From: a virus
Direction: 5' to 3' (one strand)
Length of the DNA stretch: 25,600 nt
IMG/VR virus record: IMGVR_UViG_3300034121_000852
Span: 1-25,600 of that record
A program made the translations under genes and the position numbers. The notes beneath the pieces were generated by a model. The model had not been told where the DNA came from, ran no database searches, and worked only from the letters and a program-made list of their open reading frames with translations. Every line of letters begins with the position of its first letter. Positions within the stretch are counted from its first letter, which is position 1. Below, piece by piece: positions 1 through 5,440 of the stretch.

Positions 1-126
1 ACCTGATTGGTCTTTTGTTTGACCTAATACAGTTGTGATAGATGGAAATAAGCCAATGATTTTATTGTCGTCTGAGACTTCATAAAACCTTAAGCCACCA
101 ATTTCTCTTCTATTAATTGTTTGCAT
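1..126 (-). CDS. N-terminus of a phage PD-(D/E)XK exonuclease (partial)
   Basis: Only the first 42 codons are in the window; the gene runs off the left edge. The start has a variable strand followed by FPSITTVLGQTKDQSG. This resembles the conserved YPSVTTVLG...K..SG opening of MGME1/RecB-like single-strand exonucleases found in T4-like and other large phages, where it precedes the nuclease core. The core itself is not visible, so the family call rests on this motif alone. The ATG overlaps the stop codon of the upstream membrane protein (TAATG), which implies translational coupling. A role in DNA replication or recombination is inferred. Confidence 0.55.
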   Translation of the reverse strand, partial: MQTINRREIGGLRFYEVSDDNKIIGLFPSITTVLGQTKDQSG

Positions 127-581
127 TAAAAAATGTAATTCCAGGTGTTAGAACACATTTGACTAATAGCTTCCCAATGATTGGCAGCTAAGTTAAATCC
201 TAATTTTGCAAGGATGATGATAACTGTAGTCAAAACAGTGTGACCTAGAATAGACCAAAAAGAAAGTCTATCGAATTCTGGCCATAAGACAACTAAAAAG
301 CCATCAGTGCCTTCTATTTTTTCCATAGAAGGAAAGGCTGCTTCAGCAATACCCATTTCCATTAAAACTTTGGTCATTTTTGGAAGTTGTTGAAATACCC
401 AACCTTCTTGAGCTATTTCAGGAGAAGCCAAAACTTCTGGTGGCATATTAAGAACGGTATAGATCCTACCGATCCAATCAACTCGCAAATTGTTATTAGC
501 TAAGAATTCTTCATTAGCTTTGGCTACTTTGCGGAAAATATACCACAATCTTATTTCTTTATACAGTTTATACCAATACAT
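126..581 (-). CDS. Hypothetical protein with a C-terminal membrane segment
   Basis: A 151-residue protein I do not recognise. The N-terminal part is mixed and charged (residues 1-95, with aromatic-rich YWYKLYKEIRLWYIF at the start). Residues about 107-130 form a hydrophobic stretch (FWSILGHTVLTTVIIILAKLGF) consistent with one transmembrane helix near the C terminus. It lies directly downstream of the structured RNA at 610-884 and is coupled by a TAATG overlap to the exonuclease gene, so it may share the RNA's transcript. No catalytic motif is visible. A membrane-anchored accessory protein is the most that can be said. Confidence 0.7.
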   Translation of the reverse strand: MYWYKLYKEIRLWYIFRKVAKANEEFLANNNLRVDWIGRIYTVLNMPPEVLASPEIAQEGWVFQQLPKMTKVLMEMGIAEAAFPSMEKIEGTDGFLVVLWPEFDRLSFWSILGHTVLTTVIIILAKLGFNLAANHWEAISQMCSNTWNYIF

Positions 582-609
582 ATTATTTTCGTTTAATGTT
601 CTTTAAAAT

Positions 610-884
610 AAAAAAGTTTGAAGCTCAGCACTTACCCATTATAAAGCATCTCTTCACAGCATGATGCACGATGATAGTGGTGTACAGAGGGACTAAGCCT
701 GTAGAGGTCGACTAAATTACCTTTACTCTATCATTACCGCGGCCATATCTGAGTCGCTAAACTCAGGTTGCTCCAAACTTGTAGGCAAGGTATAACTTTG
801 TGTGACTGCGTATTCAACTCTGTTATTATACTTTATATCGGTGCAGCGTATACCTTGGGTCCAATATCTTTAAGAACGTTTTCT
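610..884 (-). ncRNA. Candidate novel structured RNA with its own promoter
   Basis: This roughly 275-nt stretch has no ORF and is richer in GC and in helices than its surroundings. It is read on the minus strand from a phage promoter at 891-918. An 8-bp helix pairs 849-856 with 787-794. Hairpins lie at 749-766 (CTGAGT/ACTCAG), 683-703 (TACAG/CTGTA) and 646-667 (GCATC/GATGC). A 7-bp helix pairs 671-677 with 728-734. A T-rich run follows near 603-616. It does not match tmRNA (no tag ORF, no tRNA-Ala ends), RNase P RNA or 6S RNA as I know them. Function unknown; the ends are estimates. Confidence 0.6.
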
Positions 885-890
885 TTGATA

Positions 891-918
891 TTTATATATC
901 ATTCTTTACTTTTGTTTC
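891..918 (-). promoter_or_regulatory. Phage promoter GAAACA-16-TATAAA (upstream of structured RNA)
   Basis: On the minus strand, GAAACA (918-913) is followed after exactly 16 nt by TATAAA (896-891). This matches the recurrent promoter of this window. It lies inside the 3' end of the thioesterase gene and points into the ORF-free structured region below 884, so it most likely drives that RNA. Confidence 0.7.
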
Positions 919-1302
919 ATTAAACTGCTTTTTTACTTTGTCACTGATTGGAATTGGATTGCCATCTTCATCTATACGAACAAATGTAATATTAGTTTCA
1001 AGAATCACCTCTTCACCATGAGTGTAAACATTAAATGATCTGGCTTCCATGTAAAGTTCACAACTTGTAGTGCCAATCTTTTCCATTCGGCCGTAGATCT
1101 TTAATAAACTGCCTTCTTTTGCTGGTTTTTTAAAGATGCATTCATCGATTCTAACAGTAACCATTCTTCTATTGTGACAATATTCCATGGCATAAGAAGC
1201 TGCAGCTGAATCAATCCAGCTCATTAGTTTACCACCAAATAAATTGCCATGAAAGCCCAAATCGGACTTCTTAATAGGGTGTGTGTTTAATAATTGCATC
1301 AT
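892..1302 (-). CDS. Acyl-CoA thioesterase, hotdog fold (YciA/BACH-like)
   Basis: A 136-residue single hotdog domain. The sequence HGNLFGGKLMSWIDSAAASYA (about residues 18-38) is the signature of the YciA/acyl-CoA hydrolase family (N-x-FGG-x-LM-x-x-x-D), with the catalytic Asn/Asp region intact. RMVTVRIDECIFKKPAKEGSLLKIYGR follows as the second strand block. The family hydrolyses acyl-CoA thioesters in the cytoplasm. It follows the glycosyltransferase-like gene immediately (ATG adjoining the upstream TAA). It would be an auxiliary metabolic gene, perhaps altering host lipid or CoA pools; that role is inferred. The promoter at 891-918 overlaps its last codons. Confidence 0.88.
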   Translation of the reverse strand: MMQLLNTHPIKKSDLGFHGNLFGGKLMSWIDSAAASYAMEYCHNRRMVTVRIDECIFKKPAKEGSLLKIYGRMEKIGTTSCELYMEARSFNVYTHGEEVILETNITFVRIDEDGNPIPISDKVKKQFNETKVKNDI

Positions 1303-1926
1303 TTATAAATAATTATAGTATGATAGAATCTTGTCTATGAATAAAAATCTATCTGGGTTGTTTTCGTACAGTCTCTCTATAAATCGACCATCTGCATCAT
1401 ATCTAGCTTCAAACTCAAAATTATTAAAGACAGTTCTGTGTAAAATAAATTGGGCTAGATCAATTTTAGTAACTCGCATATTCTCTGGTTTTGCAAACCT
1501 AACATCAAGATCTGTCCAATCTTTGTATGAAACATCTTGATTAAAAATCATTGCAAATAAGTTAGACTGTTCACAAAAATCTAAATTTAATTTAAAATTG
1601 TCAAACAGCTCTTGGTGTAAAATATTGTCATCATCTAAAGAATATACCCAACCATCTTTGATATTATCAATAATGACATTATTCATTCTTGTGTAAAGAT
1701 AATCATTTTGAGAATATTCAAAGTATAATTTAGCATTATAATCTCGTTGCAATGTGCTAAGAATCTCAGTACTAACATCTTTTAAGACGTTTGCATCAAA
1801 GATAATATGCCATTGTATTCCATCATCTTTTACTGGAATAGATTGACCAACTGTTATGATATTGTTTATTCTACTGCATCGAGTTACAATATGTAGTACT
1901 CGATTTTGGTTTGTATTTGATTGCAT
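1303..1926 (-). CDS. Glycosyltransferase-like protein (DDD motif)
   Basis: A 207-residue protein beginning RVLHIVTRCSRINNI, then a Rossmann-like beta/alpha segment and GWVYSLDDDNILH, with the DDD at residues 98-100. That Asp motif is typical of metal-dependent nucleotide-sugar transferases of GT-A fold, where it binds Mn2+ and UDP. The domain is short, so it may be minimal or divergent. Its start overlaps the stop of the secreted nuclease gene (TAATG). A role in modifying virion or host surface glycans is inferred from the family. The assignment is moderately sure at fold level; the sugar specificity is unknown. Confidence 0.65.
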   Translation of the reverse strand: MQSNTNQNRVLHIVTRCSRINNIITVGQSIPVKDDGIQWHIIFDANVLKDVSTEILSTLQRDYNAKLYFEYSQNDYLYTRMNNVIIDNIKDGWVYSLDDDNILHQELFDNFKLNLDFCEQSNLFAMIFNQDVSYKDWTDLDVRFAKPENMRVTKIDLAQFILHRTVFNNFEFEARYDADGRFIERLYENNPDRFLFIDKILSYYNYL

Positions 1927-2519
1927 TATTTACAGCAATTAGTTTGATATAACATGAAATCTGATTTTGTAGGAGTTACGTTTAGAAAGTAAAATTCATA
2001 AACCTTTCCGTCTGCTTCTATCATTTTCCAAAAGCCTGTTGGGATTGTGGCTCCTGTGGATAATTTCTTTGCATTGGTAAAATCAACTTTAATAGTAACT
2101 TTTACCTTTATGCCACGTAAAGCTAAATTTCTTTCGAAAACTTCTAAGTTTTTCCAAACACCTCTGTTTAAATCTTGGTGTTGCAGAGCACAATTGATAT
2201 AAGTAAATGTTTTGGCTATTGTAAACCTATCACATGCAAAATCGGCAGCTGGTGCCATGTGACCTTTGTCGTAAACATTATTTACGTAATCTGAATCATC
2301 AGATGTTTTAACTTTGGGATAAGATCTAAATTCTAAGCCAGATCTTGGGGCTGTTCCATCTGGACATTCAACATAATATTGAATCCATCTTGGTTGTTCT
2401 AAAACTTCTGAATAAACTACTTCAAAAATATCAGTCTTAATTCTAACTGAGTCTCTTCTGTGTTGTGCGTATGTTAAATTTGTAATTAATAGCAGTGCTA
2501 TCAATAATAGTTTCTTCAT
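1926..2519 (-). CDS. Secreted DNA/RNA non-specific endonuclease (NUC family)
   Basis: A 197-residue protein with a clear signal peptide (MKKLLLIALLLITNLTYAQ, residues 1-19). The mature part carries DKGHMAPAADF (residues 84-94, with His87 in the position of the catalytic base of the D-R-G-H family; Arg replaced by Lys) and INCALQHQDLNRGVWKNLE (about 108-126), which supplies the Asn/Glu metal-site residues. This matches the Serratia-type beta-beta-alpha-Me nuclease. The family degrades DNA and RNA, usually outside the cell or in the periplasm. A phage could use it to degrade extracellular or periplasmic nucleic acid; that role is inferred. The stop is coupled to the next gene by TAATG. Confidence 0.85.
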   Translation of the reverse strand: MKKLLLIALLLITNLTYAQHRRDSVRIKTDIFEVVYSEVLEQPRWIQYYVECPDGTAPRSGLEFRSYPKVKTSDDSDYVNNVYDKGHMAPAADFACDRFTIAKTFTYINCALQHQDLNRGVWKNLEVFERNLALRGIKVKVTIKVDFTNAKKLSTGATIPTGFWKMIEADGKVYEFYFLNVTPTKSDFMLYQTNCCK

Positions 2520-2522
2520 GAC

Positions 2523-2648
2523 TTATTTATTTCTCTCTCGTTCTGCTTTTCTTTTGGCTTTTCTTTTTGCTCGTCTCCATGTTGGATATTCCATTACAAA
2601 TACCAACACCATGAAAACTGCACAAAACATTAAAATTATCTTATACAT
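2523..2648 (-). CDS. Small membrane protein with basic tail
   Basis: A 41-codon ORF: MYKIILMFCAVFMVLVFVME, then a strongly basic tail (RRAKRKAKRKAERERNK). One N-terminal transmembrane helix followed by a cytoplasmic basic helix is predicted. Its ATG overlaps the last 8 nt of the upstream 109-residue gene, which supports real translation. Function unknown. Small TM-plus-basic proteins occur in phage lysis modules, but nothing ties this one specifically to lysis. Confidence 0.6.
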   Translation of the reverse strand: MYKIILMFCAVFMVLVFVMEYPTWRRAKRKAKRKAERERNK

Positions 2649-2970
2649 TTCTGTATTTATGTAAATGTCTTTGAATCTTTTCTTTTAAGGGCTCATCTGA
2701 CACGTGATCCAAAACTTCAGTTAAAATATTCTTAATTACTTTTTGACTTTTGGTTCTGGCATGAGATCTATTAGTATGCTCGACCATGTAAAGATAATAA
2801 GCTGTCTCATCAACTGATTTTAACTTATCTAAGTATTTACCGATTCTGGCATCAATACCTCTGTTACCATGTAGATCTAAGACATTTGGTAATGCTTTGT
2901 AGTAAAGTTCATCTAAGCGTCCTGTTAGATATTGAATCTCACCGAATTTGAAAATTTCGTTTTCAGTCAT
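2641..2970 (-). CDS. Hypothetical helical protein, 109 aa
   Basis: A 109-residue, mostly helical, charged protein (MTENEIFKFGEIQYL ... LHKYRNV) with no recognised motif and no membrane segment. It lies directly downstream of tRNA-Gly(ACC) and overlaps the following small membrane protein by 8 nt, so the two are probably co-translated. Function unknown. Confidence 0.7.
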   Translation of the reverse strand: MTENEIFKFGEIQYLTGRLDELYYKALPNVLDLHGNRGIDARIGKYLDKLKSVDETAYYLYMVEHTNRSHARTKSQKVIKNILTEVLDHVSDEPLKEKIQRHLHKYRNV

Positions 2971-2988
2971 TTTGTTTTGAATTAAAAG

Positions 2989-3064
2989 TGGAGCGAAAGA
3001 CGGGATTCGAACCCGCGACCTCCAGTTTGGTAAACTGGAGCTCTACCAGCTGAGCTACTTTCGC
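2989..3064 (-). tRNA. tRNA-Gly(ACC), CCA encoded
   Basis: All four arms fold well: acceptor GCGAAAG/CTTTCGC, D-stem GCTC/GAGC, anticodon stem CCAGT/ACTGG, T-loop TTCGAAT. U73 and a GCG acceptor start suit glycine, and CCA is encoded. The loop is TTACCAA, giving anticodon ACC with A34, which is unusual for a bacterial glycine tRNA (normally GCC or TCC). Confidence 0.93.
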
Positions 3065-3070
3065 AATGTG

Positions 3071-3097
3071 GGTTGGATCAGAGGCCGTCTGCCAACC
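3071..3097 (-). ncRNA. Strong hairpin upstream of tRNA-Gly(ACC)
   Basis: Between the holin gene and tRNA-Gly the minus strand forms GGTTGG-CAGA-5 nt-TCTG-2 nt-CCAACC, a 10-bp hairpin. The flanking sequence to 3140 is GC-rich with no ORF. It is not followed by a U-tract, so it is unlikely to be an intrinsic terminator. It may be a tRNA-processing element or a small RNA. Confidence 0.4.
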
Positions 3098-3145
3098 GAG
3101 ACCTCGTCGTTAACTTTCGTCAGAGCGTACCGAGACACCATATAA

Positions 3146-3313
3146 TTATACTGTTTTCTTAGAAGCTGCTGACCAAATAAAACCTACAAGAGCAGTAATA
3201 ATACCTGCACCTTCAGCTAACATTGAATCATCCATATAACCTCTTGCTACTAATACACCACCTAATACAGTTAAAGTGTGACGTAAAAATCCTAAAAATT
3301 GTTCTTTGTTCAT
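3146..3313 (-). CDS. Small holin-like membrane protein (Pam3-gp28 type)
   Basis: A 55-residue protein starting MNKEQFLGFLRHTLTVLGGVLVARGYMDDS and ending in a second hydrophobic helix (AGIITALVGFIWSAASKK) with a lysine tail. Two short membrane segments, the RHxLTxxGG pattern and the W-S-x-x-x-K-K end match small phage holins of the Pam3-gp28 kind. Holins perforate the inner membrane so that the endolysin reaches the peptidoglycan; the partner lysozyme is at 22717-23172. A phage promoter ends only 4 nt before the ATG, so the mRNA would be nearly leaderless. A single-gene unit timed separately from its neighbours is inferred. Confidence 0.72.
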   Translation of the reverse strand: MNKEQFLGFLRHTLTVLGGVLVARGYMDDSMLAEGAGIITALVGFIWSAASKKTV

Positions 3314-3317
3314 AATA

Positions 3318-3345
3318 GTTATATTAATTGTTTTTATTTTGTTTC
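3318..3345 (-). promoter_or_regulatory. Phage promoter GAAACA-16-TATAAC (holin)
   Basis: GAAACA at 3345-3340, a 16-nt spacer and TATAAC at 3323-3318 on the minus strand. The holin ATG follows after 4 nt. The element overlaps the last codons of the GIY-YIG gene. Confidence 0.75.
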
Positions 3346-4013
3346 AAAATTTGTTTACGACCTAATTTCCAGCCTTCTGGAATAGAATCGCCTTTGTAAA
3401 TCTTTTGGCTTTCAATTCCATTTGTTATCCAACATTTTCCATATTGGGAATTATTTAAACCAACTTGATGACTATGACCTTTTAATTTTTCAATAGTTTC
3501 TAATTTGTGTTTCCTACCAGTCCAATTACCCCAAGCTTTTGGTATTCTTCTTCCCTCTTCAATCGCCTTATAATATGACTTTGATATAGACTTACTATTT
3601 ATTTTAGCATATTCTGGATCAGTTTCTCTAAGTAATTTTATAATAGCCATAGAATTTTTACCGCCTTTTGCTAATTGTTCTTTAGTTAAAAATTTAGAGC
3701 CATGGCCTCCTTCTCCACCAATTGCAAGATTCATACACATTGAATCATTTAAAAGATCCTGATTAACTAATTGTTTTTCTTTTTCTTTTAAAAGTTCTCT
3801 TGATTCTAAGAACTCTAATATCTCACAAGTATGATTTTCTTTGCCGTATTTGTTTATTGAGTACCAAAGTCTTTTACCTGAACCAATATAACCATCTTCT
3901 AAGTTGTCAGTTGAGTGCATTCCAATATAAAATTTATTTGTAATGATACAGATTGTTTTATAAATGTAATGATATTTTCTTCTAGTGGCTTGTTTCTTTT
4001 TTAACTTTTCCAT
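3324..4013 (-). CDS. GIY-YIG homing endonuclease (Seg-like)
   Basis: A 229-residue protein. The N-terminal GIY-YIG nuclease domain is marked by YHYIYKTICIITNKFYIGMHST (residues 14-35, with YIY and YIG as the two signature strands), DNLEDGYIGSGKRLW, and the conserved Glu region LEFLESRELLKEKE. After about residue 100 come G-rich and K-rich NUMOD-like DNA-binding repeats (GGEGGHGSKFLTKEQL; AWGNWTGRKHKLETIEKLKGHSH). Such free-standing enzymes cut target phage DNA to spread their own gene. It sits between the holin and tRNA-Thr and next to the permuted tRNA-like RNA, so homing could have shaped that region (inference). No intron is visible around it. Confidence 0.88.
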   Translation of the reverse strand: MEKLKKKQATRRKYHYIYKTICIITNKFYIGMHSTDNLEDGYIGSGKRLWYSINKYGKENHTCEILEFLESRELLKEKEKQLVNQDLLNDSMCMNLAIGGEGGHGSKFLTKEQLAKGGKNSMAIIKLLRETDPEYAKINSKSISKSYYKAIEEGRRIPKAWGNWTGRKHKLETIEKLKGHSHQVGLNNSQYGKCWITNGIESQKIYKGDSIPEGWKLGRKQILKQNKNN

Positions 4014-4051
4014 AAACTATATATCTATGTAAAAGGTAAAAAAGTTAGGTG

Positions 4052-4124
4052 AGCCTCCTGCCGGGATCGAACCAGCGACCTACTGATTACAAATCAGTTG
4101 CTCTACCAGCTGAGCTAAGGAGGC
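4052..4124 (-). tRNA. tRNA-Thr(TGT)
   Basis: Perfect acceptor GCCTCCT/AGGAGGC, D-stem GCTC/GAGC, anticodon stem ACTGA/TCAGT with loop TTTGTAA, and T-arm GCTGG-TTCGATC-CCGGC. Anticodon TGT. CCA is not encoded. It is separated from the array near 9-14 kb and lies next to the homing endonuclease. Confidence 0.95.
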
Positions 4125-4132
4125 AAAATAAC

Positions 4133-4191
4133 GGGATACACATTTTGGTTCATTATAGATTGAAGTTTTGTGTAGTTGCTGTAGGTATCCC
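4133..4191 (-). ncRNA. Stem-loop between permuted tRNA-like RNA and tRNA-Thr
   Basis: GGGATAC (4191-4185) pairs with GTATCCC (4139-4133) over a 45-nt loop on the minus strand, placing a 7-bp stem directly 5' of tRNA-Thr. No ORF and no U-tract. It may be part of the same precursor as the RNA at 4201-4323. Confidence 0.4.
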
Positions 4192-4200
4192 AATAAGGTC

Positions 4201-4323
4201 AGGTTTCTGTTTTTGCTTACCAGCGCGTTTACCAATTTCGCCACAATTATCTTTCGATAAGAGGTAGGACTCGAACCTACAATGTACCGGTTCTATATGC
4301 TGTTTTATTGCTGTAAGAAACCT
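4201..4323 (-). ncRNA. Circularly permuted tRNA-like RNA
   Basis: On the minus strand a tRNA 3' half comes first: T-arm GTAGG-TTCGAGT-CCTAC, then CTCTTATC. A tRNA 5' half follows: GATAATTG, TG, then D-arm GCG-AAATTGGTAAA-CGC. The two acceptor strands pair through a GAAA loop (TTATC-GAAA-GATAA; 6 of 8 pairs overall). The outer flanks are complementary: 4317-4323 with 4201-4207 (7 bp), extended by CTTACAGC pairing with GCTG(G)TAAG. This is a tRNA fold whose open ends are at the anticodon arm. I cannot assign an anticodon. Two fused tRNA remnants would be the dull alternative. Confidence 0.5.
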
Positions 4324-4333
4324 TTAATGCGTT

Positions 4334-4510
4334 TTACGCTTCTTTGTTCTTTTCAGAAACTTCTGTGCGTACTGCTTGTGCTAATGCTTTAACATCTTGC
4401 ATTGCTTTACGAACACGTGTGCCAGCTGCTTTATTTCCTTTTTCAAAGAATTTTTCTGCATCTGCTCTAGCTTCTTCTAGAACTGCGATGATTTTGTTGT
4501 AGTTTTCCAT
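4334..4510 (-). CDS. Histone H1-like protein (Hc1-type)
   Basis: A 58-residue protein of MENYNKIIAVLEEARADAE, then KFFEKGNKAAGTRVRKAMQD, then VKALAQAVRTEVSEKN. The KGNxAAGTRVRKAMQD core is characteristic of the histone H1/Hc1-like proteins common in flavobacteria and related bacteria, which bind DNA and help compact the nucleoid. In a phage it could act on host or phage DNA structure; that role is inferred. It was found by translating the minus strand after a phage promoter (4516-4543) whose -10 ends 5 nt before the ATG. The permuted tRNA-like RNA follows about 10 nt after its stop, probably on the same transcript. Confidence 0.82.
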   Translation of the reverse strand: MENYNKIIAVLEEARADAEKFFEKGNKAAGTRVRKAMQDVKALAQAVRTEVSEKNKEA

Positions 4511-4515
4511 TGTTA

Positions 4516-4543
4516 ATTATATATTTGTTTTCTTTTTTGTTTC
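4516..4543 (-). promoter_or_regulatory. Phage promoter GAAACA-16-TATAAT (histone-like gene)
   Basis: GAAACA (4543-4538), a 16-nt A-rich spacer and TATAAT (4521-4516) on the minus strand. Only TAACA separates the -10 from the ATG, so the transcript should be leaderless or nearly so. Confidence 0.8.
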
Positions 4544-4547
4544 AAAA

Positions 4548-4802
4548 TTATTGTGCAGTGTCTGTTTTTATTTCACAGTGTTGTTTACGACATGGAATTT
4601 TAATTGTAACTGTGTCATGAACATAAACTGGCACTTTTACTTCTTTGATCTCAATTGCTACTGAATCTTTCTTTTCTTTGACTGATTGAAATGGTACATT
4701 ATCGCTTTTAGTAATAAATGCCCAAATAATCATGCCACAAAAGCCAACAATTAATAATATGGTAAATGCGCCTCCTAGGAATAGCAGTTTAGATTGCTTC
4801 AT
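4548..4802 (-). CDS. Small single-pass membrane protein, 84 aa
   Basis: An 84-residue protein with an N-terminal transmembrane helix (LLFLGGAFTILLIVGFCGMIIWAF is the hydrophobic stretch, about residues 6-29), followed by a charged segment with KVPVYVHDTVTIK and two cysteines near the C terminus. Single-pass topology is likely, with the tail on either face. The start overlaps the upstream gene by 14 nt. Function unknown. A spanin-like role could be imagined, but no diagnostic feature supports it. Confidence 0.65.
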   Translation of the reverse strand: MKQSKLLFLGGAFTILLIVGFCGMIIWAFITKSDNVPFQSVKEKKDSVAIEIKEVKVPVYVHDTVTIKIPCRKQHCEIKTDTAQ

Positions 4803-5208
4803 TTGAAAGTGTTTGAAAAATGGTTTTTAATGAATGCTTTACATTTGATCTGATCTCATCTTCCATTTCTTGGCGACGAGATTCTACTTCCATATCAAAG
4901 GCATTAACCAAACGCTGATAAGCCTTTAAAGTAATTTTGACATTATAAGAATAAGTGTGATTAATAATATCAACCATGCCATCTTGAATAATAAAGTAGA
5001 TTTGTGAATCTGAATTTTTGATAAATCTTTTACCAGATAATGGTGAAATTAACAATTCTGAATTAGATCTATTAATTAGTGATCTGCAAATTGCTAAAGT
5101 TTCAAATTCAAACTCTGTTGGCTGAGTGTGCTGTGCAGGATCCATAGCCCTATGCATTCTAATTGCCAACTTCTGTGATAATCTCTTAAATGAATGGTAA
5201 ACGGTCAT
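4789..5208 (-). CDS. Hypothetical protein, 139 aa
   Basis: A 139-residue soluble protein. MTVYHSFKRLSQKLAIRMHRAMDP is followed by a mixed domain with LLISPLSGKRFIKNSDSQIYFIIQDGMVDIINHTYSYNVKITL (about 53-95) and a C-terminal amphipathic helix ending KTIFQTLSNEAI. Not recognised. It heads a unit driven by the promoter at 5232-5259 and overlaps the next membrane protein gene by 14 nt, so the two are likely to be made together. Confidence 0.7.
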   Translation of the reverse strand: MTVYHSFKRLSQKLAIRMHRAMDPAQHTQPTEFEFETLAICRSLINRSNSELLISPLSGKRFIKNSDSQIYFIIQDGMVDIINHTYSYNVKITLKAYQRLVNAFDMEVESRRQEMEDEIRSNVKHSLKTIFQTLSNEAI

Positions 5209-5231
5209 ACTTTATTTTTTAAGTTACAGAT

Positions 5232-5259
5232 TTTATACGAAGCTGTTTGGAATTGTTTC
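5232..5259 (-). promoter_or_regulatory. Phage promoter GAAACA-16-TATAAA (139-aa gene)
   Basis: GAAACA (5259-5254), 16-nt spacer and TATAAA (5237-5232), minus strand, giving a short A-rich leader to the ATG at 5208. The -35 touches the stop codon of the preceding 60-aa gene. Confidence 0.75.
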
Positions 5260-5440
5260 ATTTGATAGTTCTGATCGTATAAACATGACCTGAATCACTA
5301 TTTTCTTGTAGCATTTGCCTGGTATCTTCAGCTTTTTCTAAATCGTCAAATTCTAATATTTCAGAGTGACCATCTAGAATTAGGACTGGAAGTGTGCCAG
5401 TTTCAGTTGTGATGTTTTTTACAATAATGTAGGTTTCCAT
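5258..5440 (-). CDS. Small hypothetical protein, 60 aa
   Basis: A 60-residue protein, METYIIVKNITTETGTLPVL ... HVYTIRTIK, of predicted beta-alpha-beta type with no known motif. Its ATG overlaps the TAA of the M42 peptidase (TAATG), so it is translated with it. Small proteins with this length and fold are common phage accessory genes. Function unknown. Confidence 0.7.
   Translation of the reverse strand: METYIIVKNITTETGTLPVLILDGHSEILEFDDLEKAEDTRQMLQENSDSGHVYTIRTIK

Noticed and set aside
733-745. GCCGCGGTAAT resembling the 16S rRNA 530 loop
   Set aside because: Only 11 nt match and the surrounding sequence and helices do not fit rRNA; probably chance.
610-884. tmRNA
   Set aside because: No resume codon and tag ORF, and no T-arm with GGTTCGAATCC-type loop at the 3' end.
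4125-4333. Group I intron splitting a tRNA
   Set aside because: The available flanks are too short and none of the conserved core segments of group I introns is seen; the order of halves is permuted rather than interrupted.
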